Notes: a model not told the origin generated them from the letters alone. DNA of 7,348 nucleotides from DATJZH01 sp035499215 (GCA_035499215.1 DATJZH010000129.1:1-7348), one strand, 5' to 3'. Positions 1 to 6,220 are shown, numbered from the stretch's first letter. A program made the numbers and translations.

Positions 1-212
1 CTTGAGACAACGGCAGGTCCGCGCGCGGTTATCAACCCGGGCGGCGCGTAGTCGGCCGCCTGGCAGCCGCGGTTACGGGCCAGCGGATGAGCGACTCACC
101 GACCGTATATTTATGCACCGGCGTTCTCGGGGCGAATGTCCGCTTCTGCCGCATTTCGCGCGTCTGTCAGCCGGGTGGTGGGTGCTGCGGGCTGCGGCCC
201 GAGGTGATTGGG

Positions 213-560
213 CTATCTCGGTGGCAAGCCTGCCACGTAGCCGCGGGCCTGCGCGATCCAGCGGTCTAGTGCCTGGTCGTCGAGCACGCTGCTATCGATC
301 ACGACGATCCCGCGCATCGGCCAGCCGGTCACGTCGAAGGGGCGCACACCCGGCTGGGTGGCCGCTGCGTCCATGTCCTGCGCGCCGATCCGCGCAATGA
401 GCCGATCGCCATAGACGCCGGCGGCCAGGTGGCCACCGATCATAAAGGCCAGGCCACCGGACATCTTCCGCTCGCTGACCGGCGACATGCCGAAGGCAGG
501 CGCGGACCCGGTCCGCCAGCAGTTCGTCAAACGCCGCGCCCTGAATCGTAGAGCCCGGCC
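213..560 (-). pseudogene. TfoX N-terminal-domain protein, frameshifted, start lost
   Basis: The main part reads in one frame from about 479 down to the TAG at 215-213. It contains VSERKMSGGLAFMIGGHLAAG, then VRPFDVTGWPMRG and a C-terminal ARGYVAGLPPR, which is the layout of the TfoX N-terminal domain (usual signature close to E-K-K/R-M-F-G-G-L-A-F, then R-P-M-x-G, then a final P-P-K/R). The expected first helix, FDELLADRVRACL, is present at about 534-495 but in another frame, so one base has been gained or lost near 480-485. Joining the two gives about 105 residues, close to normal family length. Upstream in the helix frame I find no ATG, GTG or TTG start. The Phe of the MFGG motif is Ser. 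Stand-alone TfoX_N proteins in actinomycetes have no settled function; in proteobacteria TfoX/Sxy regulates competence. Family call is firm; whether the break is biological or a base-calling error is open. Confidence 0.75.
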
Positions 561-794
561 AGGCCAGCCGGTGCGCGAGGGCGGCGGGGAGAGCGCCGGG
601 CCGCGGACAGTTGCGGCGCTGTCATCACCGCTCAGGCAGCCGAGAGAAGTCACTGGACGCTGCCCACACCGAATCCAACGCGCGCACTTGTCATCGAACG
701 TAGTCACTCACCGCACAGAGAACGCTCACCGAGCCGCCGATATGCATGGATGGCGGTCGGCGACACATTCCAGACGGGCGCGCCCGAGTTGGAT

Positions 795-1357
795 GATCTG
801 CGCGCTTGCTCGCGGGGAGGCCGACCTTATGCGCGCCTGCGTCGGTGTCGTACGGGCCGCCGGAGACGACGGTCCAGCCCCTGCTCAGCGAGATCGGCGA
901 CGAGCTCACTGGCCACGTGCGCCCGTACCCGGTGGCGGCGCGGGAGTCCATGATCGATACCGAGCGCTGGCAGACCAGTCCCCGGTCCGCGCAGCCACAG
1001 TGCATAGGGCCGAGCCGAGCTCGTCGAGGGCGGCGGGCCACTGCGGATCGCCGGAGCAGGCGAGACGGATGCCGTCGCGGCAGGTCTCCTCAGTGGCGGC
1101 TTCGCCCGGGAGATCGGGCAGGCGGATCAGCCAGCAGGCGAGGGCACGGTCCAGCGCACGACGGCGGGCGGGCGCTGTCGCCGCATGCGGTCCCGGTCCA
1201 TGGCAGCATGCCCGCCCTGATCGCGGCCAGCAACTCGGCGGGCTCGCCGATCTCCAGCAGGGCGCCGAGGACGGGATCACCGGGCTCGGCCAGGTAGGTG
1301 AGGGCGGCGCGCCAGGGCCTGCGCGCTGAGCGCGCTCACTGCTGTGCCCCGAGCCAT
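795..1357 (-). pseudogene. dprA: DprA (DNA-processing protein A) remnant, truncated and multiply frameshifted
   Basis: Successive frames on the minus strand line up in order with the N-terminal half of DprA. After a GTG (1339) or ATG (1357) start come AALTYLAEPGDPVLGALLEI (from 1308), then CRDGIRLACSGDPQWPAALD and ELGSA (frame ending near 1008), PYALWLRGPG (1009-980), LVCQRSVSIMDSRAATGYG (about 982-927), AHVASELVADLAEQG (about 921-878) and WTVVSGGPYDTDAGAH (about 877-830). Intact DprA reads like GDPxWPxxLxxLxxxPYxLWxRG, then VGSRxxTxYG, then GWxVVSGGAxGIDxxAH. At least six frame switches are needed. The sequence fades near 795, so the rest of the Rossmann fold and the C-terminal domain (about half the usual 370-400 residues) is missing. 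DprA loads RecA on incoming single-stranded DNA during transformation. This copy cannot make a working protein, and a functional copy may exist elsewhere in the genome. The downstream TfoX-like remnant lies on the same strand. Confidence 0.85.
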
Positions 1358-1421
1358 AGCCCGAGCGCGGCCTGACTGACCGCAGCGCGGTGTACTGCGC
1401 CATTGAGCCAGACCGGTCTCG

Positions 1422-1449
1422 TTGCGGCGGTCGGCGGGGTGTATAGGCT
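1422..1449 (+). promoter_or_regulatory. Possible sigma70-type promoter upstream of the CocE-like gene
   Basis: TTGCGG (1422-1427) and TAGGCT (1444-1449) are separated by 16 bases and resemble actinomycete -35 and -10 hexamers (TTGxxx and TAxxxT). The site lies between the divergent dprA remnant and the hydrolase start at 1498, leaving a leader of roughly 40 bases. This is a match by eye to short motifs in GC-rich DNA, so it is only suggestive. Confidence 0.3.
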
Positions 1450-1497
1450 TCTGCCAGGCCATGGCCTTGGCCCATTGGCAGTATCGGGAGCGGCAGT

Positions 1498-3234
1498 ATG
1501 CCCAAAGCGGCGGGGGTGGACCCGGGCCAGCGTCAGCTTAACGGCCCGCAGACGACGGGCCGGGAGTACCGGAACCTGTCCGTTGCCGAGTACGGCATGC
1601 GGTGCGATGAAGATGTCGCGGTGCCGATGCGCGACGGGGTGACGTTGCTGGCGGACGTGCACCGGCCTGATGCTGGCGGGCGGTTCCCGGCGCTGATCGC
1701 GGCGTCCCCTTATCCGCGGCAGATCCAGGATCTCGGTGCCCCGATGGGGTTCATCGAAGCGGGCGCGACAGACTTCTGGGTTCCTCGCGGCTACTGTCAC
1801 GTGATCACCAACCTGCGCGGGACCGGCGGTTCGGGCGGGACGTTCGGATTCTTCGACTCCCAGGAACGCTGTGATATGCACGACCTGGTTGAGTGGGCCG
1901 CCGCGCAGCCGTGGTGTGACGGGAATGTCGGGATGATCGGCATCAGCTACTTCGCGATGACTCAGCTCGAAGCGGCGGTGGAGCGCCCCGAACACCTGCG
2001 CGCCATCTTCCCGGTCGCGGTTACCACCGACCTGTACGAAGCCGCGATGCACCACGGGTTGTTCAGCTCAGGCTTCGTCACGCCGTTCCTGGCCATGGTG
2101 GGCATGACATCGGGCCGCAGCGACAAGTTCTGGCGCAGCACGCTGATCGACGCGGTGCGGCATGTGCTGCGGACACCGGCATTGCACCGGCGGTTCGCGA
2201 CGATGAACGGGGAATCGTCAGTGGTGATGCTGCGCGAGTTGCTGAAGCTGCACCACGATCCGCATCCGTGGGATGACCTGTGGCGGGCGATGGCCGTCGA
2301 ACATCCCGTGCGCGACGACTGGTGGGACAAACGCGACCTTCGGCCGCTGCTGGCCAACGTGGAGGTGCCCACGTACCTGGGCTGTGATTGGCAGAATGTC
2401 CCGCTGCACCTGCCGTCCACGTTCCGCGCGCTCGCCGCGTTGACCAGCGTGCCGGTCGTGCGGGTCGGGATGCTCGGCGAGTTCGGGCTCACCTGGCCCT
2501 GGGAAAGCCTCCACCTCGAGGCCCTCGCCTGGTATGACCACTGGCTCAAGGGCCGCGACACCGGGATCCTCGAAGGTCCGCCGATCCGGTACCGCATGCC
2601 AGGCACCGACGGATGGCGCACAAGTACCGTCTGGCCGCCCACCGGATCGTCGGCTCAGCGGCTGGTGCTCCGCAGTGATGGCGTACTGGCCGCGGCCGAC
2701 GACGCACCCGGCGACCGGTCATTGCTCGCGCTCGGAACCGGGCTGGGCCGGGCCCGGCCCAGCCCAGCCGACCCGCCCGCGCTGCTGACCTGGACGACGG
2801 CGCCGCTGACGGAAGCGATCGAGGTAGCCGGCGATACCGAACTCGAACTCGATGCCACTGCAACCGCGATTGACACGGCATGGATCGTGACCCTGCAAGA
2901 CGTCGCGCCCGACGGCGCCGTCACCGACGTCACGGCCGGATGGCTCCGGGCGAGCATGAGAGATGTCGACTCCGAGCACAGCCCGGTCGGCGCGCCGGAG
3001 CTTCCCTGCCGGGCAGGACGTGCCCTGGTTCCCGGTGAGAGGACCAGCTACCGGATTCCGCTTGTCGCGACCGCGCGGCGATTCGAAACGGGCCACCGTC
3101 TCCGGCTGGTCGTCGCGAGCGACGACCAGCCTGCAGAGGTGCCCGCGATCATGGGTTTCCGTCATGCCCCTGTCGGGACAAGCAGCCTTAACACCGTCCA
3201 TTCCACCTCGCGGCTCATCCTGCCCGTCAGCTGA
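1498..3234 (+). CDS. CocE/NonD family hydrolase (X-Pro dipeptidyl-peptidase S15-like)
   Basis: Complete 578-residue alpha/beta-hydrolase of the cocaine esterase / X-Pro dipeptidyl-peptidase (S15) family. The ATG at 1498 is preceded by GGGAG (1486-1490) at good spacing. Visible family features: VPMRDGVTLLADVHRP at about 42-57, NLRGTGGSGG at about 105-114 (oxyanion region), DLVEWAAAQPWCDGNVGM and then the nucleophile elbow GISY with Ser150. LHLEALAWYDHWLKGRDTGI at about 338-357 leads into the C-terminal jelly-roll (PepX_C) domain, which ends near 575 (TSSLNTVHST). No signal peptide is seen, so the protein is probably cytoplasmic. The usual Asp and His contexts (GGWxD and GPWxH) are not obvious: the matching stretches read GCDWQN (295-300) and GMLGEFGLTWPW (324-335), so the catalytic triad is non-canonical or misaligned. 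A 26-bp palindrome is embedded at 2740-2765. Substrate unknown; the family cleaves esters or amides. It is probably the first gene of the operon-like block. Confidence 0.9.
   Translation: MPKAAGVDPGQRQLNGPQTTGREYRNLSVAEYGMRCDEDVAVPMRDGVTLLADVHRPDAGGRFPALIAASPYPRQIQDLGAPMGFIEAGATDFWVPRGYCHVITNLRGTGGSGGTFGFFDSQERCDMHDLVEWAAAQPWCDGNVGMIGISYFAMTQLEAAVERPEHLRAIFPVAVTTDLYEAAMHHGLFSSGFVTPFLAMVGMTSGRSDKFWRSTLIDAVRHVLRTPALHRRFATMNGESSVVMLRELLKLHHDPHPWDDLWRAMAVEHPVRDDWWDKRDLRPLLANVEVPTYLGCDWQNVPLHLPSTFRALAALTSVPVVRVGMLGEFGLTWPWESLHLEALAWYDHWLKGRDTGILEGPPIRYRMPGTDGWRTSTVWPPTGSSAQRLVLRSDGVLAAADDAPGDRSLLALGTGLGRARPSPADPPALLTWTTAPLTEAIEVAGDTELELDATATAIDTAWIVTLQDVAPDGAVTDVTAGWLRASMRDVDSEHSPVGAPELPCRAGRALVPGERTSYRIPLVATARRFETGHRLRLVVASDDQPAEVPAIMGFRHAPVGTSSLNTVHSTSRLILPVS
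2740..2765. repeat. Perfect 26-bp GC palindrome inside the hydrolase gene
   Basis: The left half GGGCTGGGCCGGG (2740-2752) is followed at once by its exact reverse complement (2753-2765), with no loop and no mismatch. The next base pair outward (2739/2766) does not match. It encodes the Gly/Arg/Pro-rich stretch GLGRARPSP at about residues 415-423, in the linker before the C-terminal beta domain. It could be a small inserted palindromic element, or chance in 70%-plus GC coding sequence. Confidence 0.85.
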
Positions 3235-3302
3235 GCACGCCGGACGGCTCCCGCTCCACGCTGAGGACCGGTCCGCCCGGTCGCCGGTACTTCGGGAACA
3301 TT

Positions 3303-3383
3303 GTGGCCGATGGCCGCCGAGGCCGTAGCGTGATCGCAATTCAGCACTACGACCCGGTGACGGACGATATGCACGCTGGCTGA
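3303..3383 (+). CDS. Possible short peptide gene, uncertain
   Basis: A GTG at 3303 opens a 26-residue frame ending SVIAIQHYDPVTDDMHAG, with its TGA (3381-3383) directly abutting the GTG at 3384 that may start the next gene. The frame is open further upstream to a TAA at 3189-3191, but without a better start. The peptide has a plausible, non-repetitive composition and lies between the hydrolase and the NHLP-like pair. No good ribosome binding site is visible and I recognise no family. It could be a leader peptide, the end of a lost gene, or chance. Confidence 0.2.
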   Translation: MADGRRGRSVIAIQHYDPVTDDMHAG

Positions 3384-3735
3384 GTGACCAGGGATACCAT
3401 GCGCCCACTCGATGCCGCCGAGCTCGAGCAGGCCCTCACGATACTTGCCTGGAGCGATCCCGCATTCGCCGGCGACCCTTACGCGGCACTGCCGCAACTG
3501 GGCGTCGAGATGCCCGCCGGGTTCAGGCTCGATATCCGGGTCCAGCGCCGCGACACTCTGTGCCTGATCATCCCGCCTGCCTCTCCGGATGGGGGCACCG
3601 ACATGGTCGTCAACCAGATGGACCTGTGGCGCAGCGGCGACCAGTTCGTCTGGATCATGCCGCAGGGATGCCAAGCTGGCCTTGCTGGACATGCGCGAGC
3701 AGTACCGGGACCGCGCAGGCGAGGACAAGCGGTGA
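3384..3735 (+). CDS. NHLP leader-like protein 1 (nitrile hydratase alpha-related), one apparent frameshift
   Basis: Start is GTG 3384 or ATG 3399 (the latter has AGGGA at 3390-3394, only 4 bases away). Residues about 10-65 match the nitrile hydratase-related leader peptide pattern: LAWSDPAFAGDPYAAL, LGVEMPAGFRLDI, then DTLCLIIPPA. The family reads like AWxDPxFxxxLLxDPxxALxxxGVxxPxG, then DTxxLVLPP; here about four residues of the leader's LLA section are missing. After PDGG comes MVVNQMDLWRSGDQFVWIMPQ. One extra base in the GGG at 3665-3667 then breaks the frame. In the +1 frame it continues DAKLALLDMREQYRDRAGEDKR to a TGA at 3733-3735, giving 116 residues if corrected. The C-terminal part looks like a folded segment, not a Cys/Ser/Thr-rich core. 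No nitrile hydratase metal motif (CxLCSC) is present. It overlaps the next gene by four bases (GTGA). Role unknown; RiPP precursor or adaptor are both possible. Confidence 0.65.
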
Positions 3736-4135
3736 GCGGCGACCGTTTCGCCGAGCACTACCGGCTGCTCAGCACCGACCCGAAGACCGGGGCGGATCTG
3801 CTCGCCGACCCGAAGGCGGCCCTGGCCGCATGCTTCGGGACCCCCGTGGAGGTGACTACCGCATCGAGGTCATCGAGCAGCGCTCCGACACGATTACCGC
3901 GGTCGTACCTGCCGCGCCCGAGCAGAGAGCAGACCTCGCCGCGCGCCTCGCCTACGTATCGGGCCGACTTTACGACATGCTGCAGACCACGGGTATCGGC
4001 GGCTATCTGATACCCGATGAGAGGCTCACCTGGGTGCTCCGCGACATGCGCGCACTCTGGTCAGATAACCCGGCGAAAGCACGGCCAGCAGCCGGGCTGG
4101 CCCTGAGGAAGAGTGACACCGGTGAACATCCGTGA
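3732..4135 (+). CDS. NHLP leader-like protein 2, paralogue of the preceding gene, one apparent frameshift
   Basis: GTG 3732 follows GAGGA (3721-3725) at six bases and overlaps the previous stop as GTGA, which indicates translational coupling. Residues 6-62 are FAEHYRLLSTDPKTGADLLA, DPKAALAACFGTPVE, then DYRIEVIEQRSDTITAVVP, again an NHLP-type leader layout. The frame shifts by -1 in or just after CCCCC/GTGGAGG (about 3841-3852). The continuation runs to the TGA at 4133-4135, giving 134 residues if one base is restored. The C-terminal part (about 63-112) contains LYDMLQTTGIGGYLIPDE and RLTWVLRDMRALW. This aligns with the end of the preceding protein (IMPQ, KL, LLDMREQY), so the two are paralogues in both halves. 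The 3' end overlaps the start of the mdlC-like remnant. The shift may be a sequencing error, a mutation or, less likely, programmed slippage on the C run. Biochemical role unknown. Confidence 0.65.
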
Positions 4136-4431
4136 TGCGTTCTATGAGGTGCTCCGCGCACATGGGATCACGGCCATCTTCGGAAACCCGGGGTTCGAAC
4201 GAGCTGCCGTTGCTTACGCCGGAGCGCTCGGATGGGGCCTGCCCGCGGCAATCGGCCTTCAGCTCGGCGACCCGTCCCGGCGAGTGGTGGCCATCCTCGG
4301 TGACGGCGCGCTGCACTACACGGTCAGCGTGCTGTGGACAGCCGCGCGCTACCGCGTTCCTGTCGTGTTCGTCGTGGCCCGACGGCCCGCGCCTGATCGA
4401 AGTGCCCCAGCAGCGCCTGCCCGCCACCTGA
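4113..4431 (+). pseudogene. mdlC: Benzoylformate decarboxylase-like (ThDP enzyme) gene with two large internal deletions
   Basis: Three collinear pieces of a benzoylformate decarboxylase are joined. Piece 1, from GTG 4113 or 4122: IRDAFYEVLRAHGITAIFGN, P-G, then after a one-base shift at 4191-4195 SNELPLL (4195-4215), which carries the active-site Ser of GNPGSNELP. Piece 2, from about 4215: AYAGALGWGLPAAIGLQLGD, VVAILGDGALHYTVSVLWTA, then VPVVFVVA to about 4380, which is the ThDP-binding region. Piece 3, from 4381 in another frame: DGPRLIEVPQQRLPAT and TGA 4429-4431, the normal C-terminus. Compared with the roughly 530-residue family, about 370 residues are missing between pieces 1 and 2, and some 40-70 between 2 and 3. 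Lost parts include the catalytic His regions and the NxG end of the ThDP motif; the motif's usual Asn also appears as His. The intact enzyme decarboxylates benzoylformate to benzaldehyde. Both ends are kept and the start still overlaps the upstream gene, so this is in-place decay of an operon member. Confidence 0.85.
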
Positions 4432-4513
4432 GCGCTACCGCCGTCGGCAGCTTCGGTAGTCTCAGCGGCCAGACGGCCGGCCTTTGTGCAGCAACTACCG
4501 GCGAGGGGGAACG

Positions 4514-5880
4514 ATGGCGATGAGCATGATTCAGGCGCTGCGGAACGCGGGGGTGACGCGGGTCCTGGACCCGAGCGACCCGGGATATGCCAGCGAAACG
4601 TCGGGGTTCGACCTCGGACTCGCCTGTTTGCCCGACCTGGTGGTCGCGGTGCAAGCTCCTGCTGACGTGGCGGCAGCCGTCGCGGTCGCGAGCGAGCGCG
4701 GGGAGCGGCTCACCGTTCTGGGTTCCGGTCATGGGCGGCTGCATGAGGTGCGCGGCGGGGTCGCGATCAGCATGCGAGCGCTTGCCGACGTCGAGGTCGA
4801 CGCCGGCGGCCGCTCGGCCCGGATCGGTGCGGGCGCGACCTGGGAGCCTGTGCTCGCGGCTACCGCACCGCATGGGCTTGCTGCTTTGTGCGGGTCGGCG
4901 CCGGCGGTCGGCGTGGCCGGATATCTCCTGGGCGGAGGTCTCGGCCCGCTGGCGCGGACCTACGGCTTCAGCGCCGATCATGTCCAGGCCGTCGAGGTCG
5001 TGACGCCCGCCGACGGCAGCCTGACCGTGACGGCGGAGTCCGACCCCGACCTGTTCTGGGCGCTGCGCGGCGGCAAGGGAGGTCTCGGCGTTGTCACCGC
5101 GGTGACGATCGGGCTCCTCCCGCTCACCCAGGTATACGGCGGCGCGCTGTACTTCGAGGCCGCTGACCTGCCGGCCGTGCTCGCCGCCTACGCCGAATGG
5201 TCACCCGCGTTGCCGGAGTCGACGACAGCCTCGAGCGCCCTGCTGCGGCTGCCCGAAGCTGACGCTGTTCCCGAGGCAGTCCGCGGCAAGAAAGTGGCCC
5301 ACGTCCGCCTGGCCAGCACCGACGCGCCAGCCAGCGCCGAACGGCAGCTCGCGGCGATCCGCGCAGTGGCCCCACCCTCGCTCGACACCACCGGCATGCT
5401 GCGCTACGACCGTATCGGCACGATCCATGGTGATCCCGTCACTCCCATGCCGGTTGCCAACGGCTCGGCCACACTGGCCGCCCTGGATACCGGTACCGTC
5501 GCGGCCTTGCTCGCCACCGCAGGCCCGCAGACCGATGCCCCGTTGTCCTCGGTCGAGATCCGCACCCTGGGCCGGGCGGCGGCACGCCAGGCACCCGTCC
5601 CGAACGCCGTCGGAGGCCGCTCAGCAGCGCACCTGCTCAACGTCTACGCCGCCCCGATCCCGCACTCAGCGACATCGAACGCCTGGCGGCCGTCCGGGCC
5701 GTATTGGACGCTGTCGCCCAGTGGCGCGGACCCATCGAACTGATCAACTTCGTCGGCCGCGCGAACGGCGCCGACGCCGTGCTGCGATCGTGGTCACCCG
5801 ATCAGAACGACCGCCTGGACGCCATCCGTGGCCGGCGCGACCCGGCAGGCATGCTCCCCTTCGGGCGACACGGAAAATGA
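4514..5880 (+). CDS. FAD-binding oxidoreductase, BBE/6-hydroxynicotine oxidase type, one apparent frameshift
   Basis: ATG 4514 follows GAGGGGGA (4503-4510); ATG 4520 is an alternative start. FAD-domain features in order: PDLVVAVQAPADVAAAVAVA (about 40-59), the loop VLGSGHGRLHEVRGG with His73 as probable covalent FAD attachment site, ARIGAGATW (102-110), GSAPAVGVAGYLLGGGLGPL (127-146) and DLFWALRGGKGGLGVVTAVT (179-198). The second attachment Cys of bicovalent BBE enzymes is absent from its usual place just before P-x-V-G; a Cys at 126 lies three positions earlier. After LLNVYAAPIP (near 5660) one base is missing. In the next frame the C-terminal BBE segment continues: LSDIERLAAVRAVLDAV, LINFVGRAN, then RDPAGMLPFGRHGK and TGA 5878-5880. 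Corrected length is about 455 residues, normal for the family. If the frameshift is real, the protein ends early at 5743 without the segment that closes the FAD site. It oxidises a small molecule with O2 or another acceptor; substrate unknown. Confidence 0.85.
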
Positions 5881-5902
5881 CCTCCGGCCCGACGGCATAT
5901 CG

Positions 5903-6220
5903 ATGATCATCGGCAGGAAACCTACACTCGCCGTGGCCCGGAAAGGGCCATCACGCGCACCCGCCCGGGTAGACCGGCTGCCACATGGCATCCCGCACCG
6001 ACTGGACCAGGTACTCGTGTTGTCGTGTGGCAACGCCGTCTGCCGCCGGGCCAACATGCCCGATGCCCTCAAAGTCCTGGAGGCCAACCTCACCAACGGC
6101 CAGACCGCACTGGCCGCCCCCGCGCGTAAGCAGACCCCAGGCCGCCGGAACCGCCACCTCGGCAGACCCCACGCTGTCATCGTGCCGGGCCGCCGGGTGA
6201 AGCGGATGCCCGCGGGCTGA
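5903..6220 (+). CDS. Unrecognised reading frame in the convergent gap, possibly a remnant
   Basis: ATG 5903 opens 105 codons with G/C-rich third positions. The most protein-like part is VLVLSCGNAVC (a C-x4-C pair, Cys42 and Cys47), then RRANMPDALKVLEANLTNGQ and TALAAPARK, which predicts a helix. The last 44 bases run antiparallel over the 3' end of the DUF2332 gene (6177-6220), so the annotated end is doubtful. No clear ribosome binding site precedes the ATG. I do not recognise a family. It may be the tail of a lost gene, such as a zinc-ribbon or recombinase protein, but nothing here proves that. Without this frame, 5881-6176 holds no gene I can support, and I see no convincing terminator there. 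Confidence 0.25.
   Translation: MIIGRKPTLAVARKGPSRAPARVDRLPHGIPHRLDQVLVLSCGNAVCRRANMPDALKVLEANLTNGQTALAAPARKQTPGRRNRHLGRPHAVIVPGRRVKRMPAG

Noticed and set aside
100..120. AT-rich patch (GTATATTTATG) as a promoter
   Set aside because: There is no matching -35 hexamer at proper spacing on either strand and no gene starts nearby.
487..1329. Long plus-strand reading frame opposite the two remnants
   Set aside because: Its product is Arg/Ala/Pro-rich with no family features, while the minus strand carries clear DprA and TfoX fragments. It is a GC-driven shadow.
1336..2055. Long minus-strand reading frame over the start of the hydrolase gene
   Set aside because: It lies antisense to well-conserved hydrolase motifs and shows no family features of its own.
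2719..3408. Minus-strand reading frame of 229 codons over the hydrolase 3' end
   Set aside because: It is antisense to the conserved C-terminal domain and has low-complexity composition.
3384..4135. A functional nitrile hydratase alpha subunit, making a mandelonitrile-to-benzaldehyde pathway with mdlC
   Set aside because: Neither small protein has the CxLCSC metal-binding motif, both are too short, and no beta subunit is present. Only the leader-like region is similar.
4466..4479. CGGCC-AGAC-GGCCG hairpin as an intrinsic terminator
   Set aside because: The stem is only five base pairs and is not followed by a T run. It lies between two operon members and is likely chance in GC-rich DNA.
6208..6217. 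GCCCGCGGGC palindrome near the DUF2332 gene end
   Set aside because: It is short, lies within coding sequence, and is expected by chance at this GC content.
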